DNA of 64,000 nt from Acanthochromis polyacanthus (lineage: Eukaryota; Chordata; Actinopteri; Pomacentridae). The notes under the pieces were generated by a model. The model was not told the DNA's origin. It did no database searches and worked only from the letters and a program-made list of their open reading frames with translations. Location of the stretch: contig NC_067113.1 of assembly GCF_021347895.1 (NCBI RefSeq), positions 2,236,467 to 2,300,466 of the forward strand, read 5' to 3'. The position numbers and the translations under genes were made by a program. This document shows positions 21,736-33,266 of this stretch, piece after piece; positions within the stretch are counted from its first letter, which is position 1, and each line of letters begins with the position of its first letter.

Positions 21736-24700
21736 AGCAAATATGGACTACTAAACCAGGCTAGTAAGTTGACTACTGTTAATATCAACTTAAAACTAGC
21801 CAAAGACATGCAATACTATTCAATTAGAGCTTCCTCAGCTTCATATCTAATTTCTTTAACTCTCTGGGCTCATCTGTTTGCTTACTATTGGTTAATAAAG
21901 GTTAACTGTGTGGGGTTTTTTGTTTGTTTTTTGCACCACTGTCCACTGTTTCAAGACTGTCTGCAAAATATACCTGTTTTGTAAAACATTTTAACATTAA
22001 ACTGAGGGTGTGGGACAGATTATAAGCTATCATAGCTCATACCATTATGGATTTCTGATGACTTGCTGATTGTAAATGAGTAAATGACACAGTTTTCCAT
22101 GCAAAAGTTCCCCAAACTCAAGCTTAAAAATGGCAACAACAAAAAAAAAAAAAAAGAAAGAAAAGAAAAGCATAGATTAACTTTACCCTGTGGCACTAAT
22201 TCACTTAATCATGACTCAATTTAAAAACATAATGAAATGCTCTTGTGACTGGTCTCTACAATAGTGTTTTCTCCATTGTCTGTTTGTTTGTTTTTTAACC
22301 TGGATCTTTTAAGAAAGTTTCTCATTTTTCTAATTAACTTACTGTTTTCCTGAGTTTCAGATTCATGTCTCACCAGCACCACTCCTAGCTCCTGTTTCCA
22401 CCAGATGACTCACACCTCTGCTGCTGCTAGCTTGATCAGATGGCTTCCATTAGAGCTCTCTGCCAGGTTCTGCTCCCCAGCCACTGATCACTCTTCACTA
22501 TAACTTCCTTCATTAGTTTTGCTTCTTATTCAGAATGTGAGGCTTTACTAACTGAAATGCAGTGTAAATGCCAGAGATTATTACTTAAGCTTCTTCTACT
22601 GTTACACAAACCATCACTCATTCTACAAAAGCTGCTAAATCCTCAAAATATGAAGAGATAAATGAATGAAATTGAGGGATGGGTAGAGAAAGGGAGAGGA
22701 AACAAGGAAGAAGGATATAGGGAGGGTTCTTCTCCTCCAAAGCCTCTTACCATTAAGCATTTACAGCTTTAGTAAGGGACTGGAAGGTCAGTCAAGAAGG
22801 CATAGAGAGAGAAAGACGGGAAAGAGAGGAGGCTTGTGGATGTGTGAGCTCCCTTCGGTGCTTCTGTGGCTAAACAGGACAGCTGTTCTGCAGAAACCAT
22901 GGGCTTTTGATACAATTTAATCAAGTAGAATTGTTGGAAGGTGTTGTGTTTCCCCTCTGTTCTACTCATATGACTCTCCAGTGACTCGGGTTCCTGTTTA
23001 GCCATTCACCCTATGTCTACTAGCGTCATCAGCTATTGAAATTTAAAACTAGGGAGTGATTGGAGTACCTTAGTGGTGGTGGAGGTGGGGGTAATTTTGG
23101 TTCCGAGTTAGGTTTTCACTCTCTTTAATTAAATATCATTATCAAGACTAAACACGTCACTTTCATTCACTTTCATTCACTTTATGACTGATTATTCAAC
23201 CTGTAGCTCTTCCGGTGGGAGCCTACATTCATGAAAAACAGATTAAATGCTAAAATATGCTCACAAATGTCAGTAATGATTCACCAACAGTTCTGTCAAT
23301 TCAATTTACTTCATTAAATAGCAGTGTCTGATAACTGAAGTGTGAACATGCATTTTCAATTGCCTGTCAGAACTGTTTCATGTCAAACAATTTTCAATAA
23401 TTTAATTGCAACGTGAATCAATTTTCAGCGTTGATACTGATAGTGACTTCATCCATACTGACTGCAGCCCACAGGTGGCCTTGTTACTATATGTGCCGGA
23501 CTATGACAACAGATACTTAAGGTGTTTGTCATGCTGTGCACCATACTTTTAATGTAGTGTTCACAAATTTTTTGCAACTTTATGTGTGTAAGGTGGAGCT
23601 TTTACTCTGTATTTAAGCAATACTTAACTACTTGATCTTTTATTTTTCTTAGTATTTCACTTCATGCAAGGATCACTTATCCACCATCACACAATGCTGG
23701 TCTGCAACACAGATGCTTCCGAAACTAACTCATTTGATGTGAAAAATCTAGGAAGTTTCCCCCCCCATTGTGAAAGCTGTCTATTAAACTCAAGAGCTGG
23801 AACTCTATTCTGTCAAATGCTGGGATGCTTTATGGTATAAAAACAAAACGGATCAATTTTTTCATGACATCCATAAGTATTAATAATGTAAGTTGTTTAG
23901 TTTCTTTCACAACTAATTATGTCCATTAGTGTTGTTGTTTTGTGATGTTGTATTGGCCAACCAAAGGGATAAACATTTGCTAAGGCAATATGCTGTTACA
24001 TGGGTTGTTGTCCCATGTGGGTTCATGCAGGCCTGATTATGTAGGATGACAGCCATCAAAACTGTTCAATAAATGACTTACCTGTCAGTCAGTATAACAT
24101 CATGTTGATATCTCAGATTTTTCTGGAACAGAGGTGCCAACATAAAATGGACCAAACTTTTTTCCCTTCTTTCAGACCTACTGGATCAAATAACACTTGT
24201 AAAAGTGACCTTATAGTGATCGTTAGTTCAGAGCTTTAAACGCTGTTGCTCTTGTTGACAGAAGCTGGTGATGGCCATAGATGCTTCACATCCTGCAGAA
24301 CTGCACATTTTACTTGCAATATTGAAGAAAACGTAAAAACATGATGTTACAAAGCAGTTGTTCAAATTACATTGACCGTTTTTTCCTTTATTTTCTATAA
24401 TTTTCGAGTTAGTTCTAGTCAGCATCAGCTTGACATTTTCATCTAGTTTCTATAAGTTGGTCTCATTTTTTGTCATGCATTTTTGATTTTTTTGGAGCCA
24501 GAAACATTGACTGCCATCTTTGTTGTGTCAATTTGCCATGTTGTGTTGTAGCCTGCTATCTGTTTGAACAGAACCTGAGCAGATGAAGAAATTTGATGCA
24601 ATGATAGAGATCAGGAAAAAATGACAGGTGCATATATGTGATCTAAAAACAAGAGGGAGGTAGTTTAACACAACTCAGAGACTAACAGACATATTTTTAG

Positions 24701-25215
24701 TGCCACTTAGTGCCATCAAGTTTTTTTTTTTTTTTGTGAATGCGATGCACCATTCACATATCCACAACAGCCGGTTTCCTTTAAGTGGAGTGAGTGTCAG
24801 CTTTTGTTTTGTAGCAAGTGCCTGTTACTTTACAAGAGTGCTGTATAAGAGGCTGAGCATACAGTTTAAAGAGCTGAAGCCATATCCCCTCTTCTGTCGA
24901 TGTGTAACTCGACATGTTTTCTTGAAACCGTTGCTTTTTATTATTATCACTGGTGTTTCTGAAAAGCTGAAGCATATTACTTGGTTTCATTGTCTATTTT
25001 CATAGCTAATGAGTTACACTTTCAGCAAATATAAAGCAATGGTTAATTTTGTCAGCACTCAGCAACAACATATATGAGTCTTAGTCACTGGCAAATTGTC
25101 AAAGCCTCACTAGGAGATTTTTTTTTTTTTACTGAACTGTGAAACGATAATAAGTGCAATCATGGGTGAGTGAGAGGTTTGCATATGAGCTGTGCGCTAA
25201 ATAAACAGCCAGACA

Positions 25216-25216
<1 letters not shown>
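21736..25216. other. Non-coding, no gene recognised
   Basis: Includes a poly-A run near 22140 and an A-rich AAAGAAAAG stretch. There are short ORFs only, none with a recognisable domain. Confidence 0.5.

Positions 25217-25253
<37 letters not shown>
25217..25253. repeat. (TG)n microsatellite
   Basis: Uninterrupted TG dinucleotides, about 18 units. Confidence 0.95.
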
Positions 25254-25255
<2 letters not shown>

Positions 25256-25486
25256 CTAAGCCTTGGGTTTTTAGCTAAATACTGATGAATCAAATTACAG
25301 TGGAAAATGTGAATTATTTTAATTAAGAAACGCAACATGTCACTTCTAATTTGAAGTTCTTACCCAGCGAAAATAATGCAGTGTTGTGGAAAGTGATGCC
25401 ATGAACGTTGCTGTAAGATATTTTGGACATGCTGTACATGCCTATAAAACACACTCTTCACATTTTCAGTTTTCATTTTATCCCTT

Positions 25487-26511
25487 TTTATTTTACACAA
25501 CAAAACAACACAGTACATGTTGTCTTTTTCTGTACAGAAGCTTTCTGGGAGCTTGTGACCGACACAGGCTGTAGTATACCAATGTCAGTGAAAAGCTCAC
25601 AATGTTCTCATTATTTTTTGTTGAGTTTTTTTTTATTCTTCCCTTTAAAAAATATCAATTTCATAAGAGGTCCGTTAAAGTCTTCATCTGTTTGTTACGT
25701 TTTGTCTCTATATGTCAAGAAAAGGTCTGTACTCCGCAGTAGGTAAGAAAGGCTATGTGTGAAATTTCTCTCTTCCTTCATTGATCCCCTCCGTCCCAAT
25801 CCCTCATCCGTGGAGCAGTGGTGGAGTCAGAGATCTGGTCATAGTATTGGTTAGTGACAGTCTGTTAGTGCAAAAGAAGGCACCGACTGCTTTTCTCTTG
25901 CCACGGTAAGAATGCAAACTCTCTGTGAGTGTGTGAACGTTAACAATGATGTGCTTTTCTTGTCTTTGTAAAATTTTCTTGTATTCCTCTTTTTTCCTGT
26001 ATTTCTTCCCTTTTTGTGGTGTTTTCAGATAAGGTGAGTGTGAACTGGGGAATGACGTGGCGAGCCCATTGTCTTGTTTTTTTTCTTTTGTGCTATAAAG
26101 TGGAACCAACGAGACAACTCGAGGACGCTACGAGACAAGGCAAGTTATCCACTCGCTGAATGACCGATTGCAAAAAAACGAATACCGTCAAAGTGGACAA
26201 AACAAACTGTAAACTGAATACAAAGAACTGTGGAGAGAAGTTATGAAAAGAATAATTATAAAAACATAGGCTGAAAAAGAAATGGCACACTCACACTTTC
26301 ATCCAGAAATACTCAATCATCCTCTATAGACAAAATTCAAACATGAAAACACACATTCTACACAGTAACAACACGCACAGGCCTTCACGTTCATTCATTC
26401 ACCTGTAAAGAATTTCAAACTAACAGTCACACTGCAGACATACACTCACATGAAGGATAAACAATAATGAATAAACCAAAGTTTATTTTATGATCGCTGC
26501 CTTGTTCCAGT
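25487..26511 (-). other. lrfn5: Probable lrfn5 3' UTR region
   Basis: This lies immediately downstream of the lrfn5 stop on the minus strand. Candidate AATAAA signals (TTTATT on the plus strand) are at 26482-26487, 25632-25637 and 25487-25492. The first is only about 25 nt after the stop and so is less likely to be the main one. The true end cannot be decided without transcripts. Confidence 0.4.
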
Positions 26512-27456
26512 TCAAACAGTGCTTTCTAAGATCCAGTCAGAATCACAACGCCCTTTATCCGAGTCTCCATCCCCGTCTTTAGGGAGCAGCATCCCGCTCA
26601 TTGATTGGCTCCTTTTGTTCCGCATTATGCGCCCTATTTTGGGTGCACCTCCTCCTCCCTGATGGGATGAGTGAGTCTTTGAACCTCCTTCACTGAGCGA
26701 GTACCTCCTCCTCGCCCTGCTCCTCCCTCCCTCCTCCGCAGGGAGAGTCTGGTACTTGGCAGAGGGGGAGGAGGAAGCGACGCGAGGAGCCCGGCGCAGG
26801 ATGGGCGTCTCTCTGTACCGAACCGACGGGACTGGGCTTGGCGTGCTGAGCAGGCTGGAGAAAGGAGAAGGGGCAAAGGTGGGAGGTGGGGTTTGGTTGA
26901 GAGAGGTGGAGTTGTTGCGGTTTGTGTTGAGGTTCTCCAGGGGGATGGGGCAGGATGTGGGGAGGAGGGCTGAGGAAGCATTGGAAGAGGAGGAGCATGA
27001 TGGGGGTCGAGTGGAGGAGGAGGCCAAGTTCTCGGCCATTGCTGCAGCGCTGGAGCAGGCCGAGCCGGGCTTGCTTGGAGCAGGCTTCCGCTTTGGTTTG
27101 TGCAGGGAACCTGTGGTGTTGGTGGGAGAGGTGGTGGTGATTTGAGCTCTCTCTTCTCCCACTTTCTCCCGTTCCTTGGCTTCAGCCGTCGGGCTCCTTG
27201 CTGCCCAAGCCTGAGTGAGAACCGACGTAGCCGTGGAGGACTCAGACGACTGCGTAATCATATCCTTTCCCCCACCTCCTGCTGTTGCCCCACTCCTTTT
27301 CTTTGTGCCTCCTGAGAGGTCGTCTAATCCGACTGAGCCATGTTTAGAGACGCTGGGAGTCACGGTGCAACCCTGCGACTGCTGCCCATTGGTCTGTGAG
27401 TGAACGTTGGTCATCGACATTGAGACGCCTTTGCCGCCCTCACCAGGGTTACACAC
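26512..27456 (-). CDS. lrfn5: lrfn5 coding exon 8: cytoplasmic tail with PDZ ligand
   Basis: The acceptor is TTTTTTCCTCAG followed by GTG TGT AAC, in phase 0 and continuing directly from RYK in exon 7. It encodes residues 556-869. Near the start, [18 protein letters not shown] recalls the juxtamembrane tail of LRFN5, as do [12 protein letters not shown] and [12 protein letters not shown] further on. The middle is rich in Ser, Thr and Pro. The last ~35 residues have [15 protein letters not shown] and [10 protein letters not shown], resembling the ends of LRFN1 and LRFN2. ESTV fits the class I PDZ consensus S/T-x-V, expected to bind PSD-95-type scaffolds. The stop TGA is at 26512-26514. The exon is GC-rich, which produces long antisense ORFs (for example 26756-27145) that are shadows. 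Confidence 0.93.
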   Translation of the reverse strand: MCNPGEGGKGVSMSMTNVHSQTNGQQSQGCTVTPSVSKHGSVGLDDLSGGTKKRSGATAGGGGKDMITQSSESSTATSVLTQAWAARSPTAEAKEREKVGEERAQITTTSPTNTTGSLHKPKRKPAPSKPGSACSSAAAMAENLASSSTRPPSCSSSSNASSALLPTSCPIPLENLNTNRNNSTSLNQTPPPTFAPSPFSSLLSTPSPVPSVRYRETPILRRAPRVASSSPSAKYQTLPAEEGGRSRARRRYSLSEGGSKTHSSHQGGGGAPKIGRIMRNKRSQSMSGMLLPKDGDGDSDKGRCDSDWILESTV

Positions 27457-30400
27457 CTGAGGAAAAAAAAAGGGAAAAGGGAGGTTTTCATCCCTTCATT
27501 CTTTAACGAAATATCTCCATACGAACCCCCAAAAGTATTTAAGTGTGCCAAAACATTTTCTTTGAGTTCACTTCTGTGTATTTTTAGGGCACAATGGAAA
27601 CACTGATTCAGCCCTTTTGATGCAAGAGTAGCTGAGAACATCTCCATCTCTCTGTGCCATTTTCAAATCATGATGCACCATGCTTTCACTCAGTGGCGTG
27701 CACAGATAGACATGAGGTGGTGCTAGAGCACCTGCTTCTTGCCCTTAGTATCAAGCAAGTGCCCTCCACGTCTCAACTTTTTAAAAAAATTGAAACATAA
27801 AACACACACACACACATACGACCCATGCCATGCCGCGACACGCCCCATCCCATCTCGTAATGTGAACACGAGGAGTGGACACCGTGTGTGGCAACAGCAT
27901 AGACTGTGTATCAGTGTTTCTCAAATAGTGAGGCATGACAAGGGGGGCGCGAGTGACTGGGAGGAAAAGGTCTGTCTATGCGGAAATAAGTAGCTGAACT
28001 ACTGTTTTAACGTCTGTTATTCACACAAACTACGCTGGCCATTGTACGCTACGGGCTCCCAAAAATGTGAGAACGCATCGTTAATGTGCAATTGGAACAC
28101 CGGCGTACTTGATCACGTCCCCATCTCGGCTCATCTACTCCGATTATTTTCCAGGGGTGTCAAACATGCAGCCCGCGGGCCAAAAACGGCTGCCAGATGA
28201 TCCATTTCAGCCCAACTTTGCAAAGGGTAAAACATTACATAGAATTACAGAGAAGACATTCAATTTGTAAAATTGTAAATTTGAAATAATTTCTAGAACT
28301 TGACAAGTTGTTTTCAACATAAAGCAAAATACTAGATTGTTCAGCTCCAGATAGCTGTGACTGAATGTTTTGTGTCTTTTTAGACACTCTGTGATCTGTC
28401 AGTTGTAACGTGTAAATGATAAACTGAAGATTAATACTGTTGAAATTGAGTTTTTTTTAAAAGAAATTTCAACGTGTGAACAACATTTAGTGAAAAGATA
28501 ACTTATTAAGTGTGAACATTTTCAGAATGTTTTTTTTTTTTTTTAACTAAACAAAGGGGGAAAAGTTGGAGTTGTGGTGATTTATTGTGTTTTTACTGCT
28601 GTGGCCCACTTGAAATCAAATTGGGAAATTGGGCTTTCTGTGACCCCTGAACTAAAATGAGTTTGACACCCCTGATCTTTACTGTGAAAAACAACAAAAT
28701 GGAATCAGATAAAATAACACAGCAATCAATTAATTGACATAACATGACCACGATGACCACACAACCAATGTCATTGGTGAATTGGTACAACATATGATCA
28801 GTATACTATAACTAAATATTTAGTTTGTGTAGTTTTATTATTAGCCTACATTAGCCCATAAGAACCCAGACCCATTTTTCCTTAAAGAACTTAATGAGTT
28901 AAGATCAGACATAAAACTTTACAAGGAAGAGACTTTGGCACTCAAAGTGCTTGTTACACTGGTGTCACCATGGGTTCTTATGGGTTAGGGAGAGGCAACA
29001 CTTGCTGTGACTTTTAAGCTACATAGCAAAAAGGAAAAAGTAGCTTTCTGCCTTGTTGTAGCCTAATGTTCTATGCGCTGCACAAAGTGCCTTTTTTTTT
29101 TTCCACTGAGCACCTTCCCCCCAAAATGTCTGTGCACACCACTGCTTTCACTGTTTCTACCCTGAGGCTCTCTATACCAAGATCAGGCTGTGTTCACTGT
29201 TAAAACACAACCTGCTGCCATTTTAACAATGTTGCTTAAGATGGCACATTCAGTGTAGAGACTTATCTAGTACTACTGTGATTAAAACAGGTGTAGTAAT
29301 ACTGTGCTTGGCTTCTGTTGCAAGCGACTGACACTGCTCAATTTACCACATTTGTTCACATCGTCTTTAACTTGGAGTGTGATAGTTTTGACAGTTTCAA
29401 ATATATTACATTACAAACTTGACAATCCCATTGATGAAAGATCAAAAGAAAGATCATAAAAAATTTGTAATGAAAAAGAATGAAAATGATAGATCAAAGT
29501 ATGAGAAATGGAGTCTTAATTTTAACTAGGTCACAGTTTAACCCTTTAAGTCATTGACTGTTTTGTCACATTTCTGCCTGAAAAAACCCCAAAACAAAAC
29601 AAAAAAACACATTCAGATTCAGTCAGTGAAAGTTCAGTCTTAAACACCTGGGAGAATTTATTAACACAATAAGTATCTGTATCTTCTTCATCATTTGATC
29701 AAATTTCAGCAAAGGAAAAAAAAATCCATTGAAACTGACGTTTTACCTTCTGCTTCATCACAACAATACACCTGACAGAAAAACTGATAGCAATGAGGAA
29801 GTTACACTGATGCTTTTGAATCTGTTTAAAAAATTTCAACTACAACTTTACCAAATTTGATGCACAAAAATGAAACGTAATAGCTATACTAGTACAAGTA
29901 GCTTTAGGAGATCCTACAGGTGTCCAGTTAAGTGACCACTGTCTGTTTGGGCTCAGTGAAATTTGGTTGGAACTGTAATGTCCAAACATATCTTTTGAGT
30001 ATCTGTTGAGCATTAACAGAACTAAAAATCAGGAGTATTTTTTTAAAAATTAAAGCACTGTAGCATATGGCCATAATGCAAATCTCCTGACTGAATGAAA
30101 ACCTCTCTGCTGTTATTCTCTCAGATTTGTGGCCAGACTAGAGAACCGGAGACAGATAGACAGACCCACCTTGTACCGTATCATCAGGATGATGATGAAA
30201 ACGAGCACTGAGGCCACTATTATCCCTCCGATGATGATGATCATAGTTCCACCGAGGAACTGAGACTGCATGAAGTGACATCTCATGTACTCTGACTCGG
30301 TGGTGAACTGCACACAGCCAACCACTCGCGTTGCTGTCAGAGAAGTGATGACATCATCATAGATGGCCAGAACGCACAAGTCGTACTGGGTCCCTGCTGC

Positions 30401-33187
30401 CAGGTTGTTGACCAGAAAGTTCTTGCTTGATGGCGGGATCATTCTGTAGCAGGGAGAGTGGAGCAGAGAGGGAAGGAAAGATCGGTAATGCAAATTTATT
30501 TATTTGACCATTATTTTACCATTTAAAAATGTTTGAGAACCAGTTCTTATTTACAAACATGACCTGGCCAAGCGGCGTCAGAAGGAACAAATACACAAAT
30601 GTAACATGACTAGAGTTCCTTTAACTGATTTCTTGGCTTTACCGAGCTTGGTAAAGGCCTTTCCAAACAGCCAACAAGATGGACCTTAAAGAGAAACTGC
30701 TAGTGTTGTAGACAGGCAGTTCAAAAGAAAACAACTGTTTAGATAACTGTATCCCTGTTAGAGCAGCACTATCTGATGTGAGAAAGGCAAGGCACATCCT
30801 GGACAAGTCACTAGCCCATCACATGACCACACAAAGAGACAGACCACTCTCACAACTATGGCCAATATAAAATCACTACTTCACCAATTAAAAGTCTTTG
30901 AACTGTGCAAGAAAGCCGGAGCACATAGAAAAAACCTACAAACAGGAACAATATGAAAATTCATGCCAACCAGGAGATTATGACTTATTAAACTCTTCAA
31001 ATTTAAATTTAGTTTCCCCACTAGGGTTTGTCAAATATCAGCCTTATTGGTACAAGTAGTGTATTCAATATTGTTTTCATATGCTAAGCTGCATTTAATT
31101 CTAGATCTGATATGTTGAGACAATGGATAACAGATAATAAACTTTAGAATTAAAACATGGATTTGCTCGGAATACCGTGAGCACACAAGAATTGTATGGA
31201 ACAAAGTTGGAACAATGAATGTTGGAACCTGGATTATTCCAAATTGTATGGGGATTTTCATCATAAGCAAAACGTTTTCTGTCTTGATCTGAGAAAATAC
31301 CATATTTATCCCAATTCAAAACTTTATTGGATTTCAGTCAGGGTGAAAATAAGTTTTGCTTGTTGTTATCATTGTGAAGGATAATTTACTGGTAAGAAAA
31401 AAGTATTTTGAGTTGCAGCTGCTGCACTCACTTGTAATAAGGGATTGTTGGTTGGAAGATATTTTAATTCCAAAACCAGAGTGGTATTTATTAAATTCTA
31501 ATTTCATGTATTTGCCTCTTGCAAGTGGCTATTATTTTCAGCTCCACATTTGGATGATACACTGTAGTTTTGGTCAGTGAGCAATGAGCACACCATTGTG
31601 TGCAGCACAAGGAGGTTATTTTGAGGTAAAACAGAATGAGTACGCCCTTTGAATTTAATAGAACTGGATATTGGAGTTCAAGATGGCAGCCTTTTACTTT
31701 ACAGATGTTGCTCACCCAGTGTATGAGCCACAATGTTTCTTTCACTGGCACAGATCTGCTCAGTCTGTGTAATTCACATTCAATAAATATTGCACTGCTA
31801 AAACAGATGCTCAGGGGAATGTGTGCAAATAAAATACCCTCAGTTATTCAATATATTTGATCTTGTTTGCGAAGTTGTTCTGTCAGCACTAAATTCTGTT
31901 AACTTAATGTTAATATAGAAGGTTTGCTAATGTCACATTAATTAGACTTTAAATGGCTATTTTGAGACCACTTCAGGACATATGAACATGACTTGTGGTC
32001 ATAAATTAAAAATGGAGAAGCCACACATGTCTTCAAACAAAAACTCTTAAACTGCTAAATTTCTTGATCTACTGGTAGACATGAGCATGCAATTATAGCA
32101 AACACATTATGTCCTGTATGCTTTCTGTACGATCTATCCATGCATTCTCTATCCTCATTAGGGTCACGGGGGAGCTGGAGCCCATTCCAGCTGACTCGGG
32201 TGAAGGCAGGGGACACCCTGGACAGGTCACCAGTCTGTCACAGGGCTACATATACAGACAAACAATCACAGTCACATTCACACCTACGGACAATTTAGAG
32301 TAATCAGTTAACCTCAGCATATTTTTGGACTGTGGGAGGAAGTCGGAGCGCCTGGAGTAAACCCACACACATGCACACGGAGAACATGCAAACTCCATGC
32401 AGAAAGATCCCAGGAAAGCTGGGACGCGAACCAGGGATCTTCTTGCTACAAGGCGAAAGTGCTAACCACTATACCACTGTGCAGCCCCCTGTACGATCTA
32501 AATAACAAATATTTCCACTGCCTTGTTTCCAAAAGCCTGCAACATCATTCTCCAGAAGAATAAAACCCTACAGGATATTGTTATAAGAAGAGAGGAAAGT
32601 AGAAACATAAAAAAAAAATAATGCATTTAGCTCCACTGTGTATATCCGGCTGCTGGATCCAAAAGAAGAACTCCCATTAAATGATTTATTACTGCACGGA
32701 TGTTTCAAGCAGACGCTCTTTCTCAGCATGCAACTGTGTTCAAGTACAAGTGTACTTAAAAATCTCCCATCTCTCCTTCTCAGGTCTCATAATAAAACAT
32801 AAAAAAGGAAACAGTGAATCAATTTGTGTATTCTTTTGGACAAAGAGTCGCTTATTCTTCGCTGGACACTTGTCACATTGACTGGAGGTTTGCCACATGT
32901 GTCCTTCAGTTTCTCTAAAAAGGCTTGTCAGCTTACCTGGACTCCTCATTAAAATGCTAATGAAATTCCTCATTAAAACCAAAGAGGGCAGCTAGTTCAC
33001 AGCTTGTGGTCCTGCATGCACTGAGAGGAGCAAAGGGCTACTTTGGCCAGGTTAAAGCATCTGGTTTGGAGTTCCAGTTAAGCGAAGGTTAGGAGGCATG
33101 TTAAGGTTTAATGGTTAGTATTAAGAGCTGCAGAATGAATGTAGCTATAGGTCATTATTGTGCGCCCCATGTAATAACAGTGCAAGG

Positions 33188-33266
<79 letters not shown>

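Larger units (their letters stand above)
27691..29144. mobile_element. hAT-type element in lrfn5 intron 7, with nested MITEs
   Basis: The ends are CAGTGGCGTGCACAGA on the left and TCTGTGCACACCACTG on the right, inverted with one mismatch. A perfect 8-bp duplication CTTTCACT flanks it (27683-27690 and 29145-29152). An 8-bp duplication and CAG..CTG tips are hAT hallmarks. The interior has no transposase and contains two smaller inverted-repeat elements (28152-28674 and 28855-28984). A (CA)n run is at about 27803-27814. Confidence 0.85.

Noticed and set aside
26482..26487. AATAAA 25 nt after the lrfn5 stop as the main polyadenylation signal
   Set aside because: A 3' UTR this short would be unusual for a neuronal adhesion gene; kept only as a candidate in the 3' UTR entry.
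26756..27145. 129-codon plus-strand ORF and other ORFs opposite lrfn5 exon 8
   Set aside because: Antisense shadow of a GC-rich, serine/proline-coding exon; no domain.
33189..33264. CRISPR-like or other regular array
   Set aside because: It is a plain (TG)n microsatellite; no spaced repeats of CRISPR type exist anywhere in the window.
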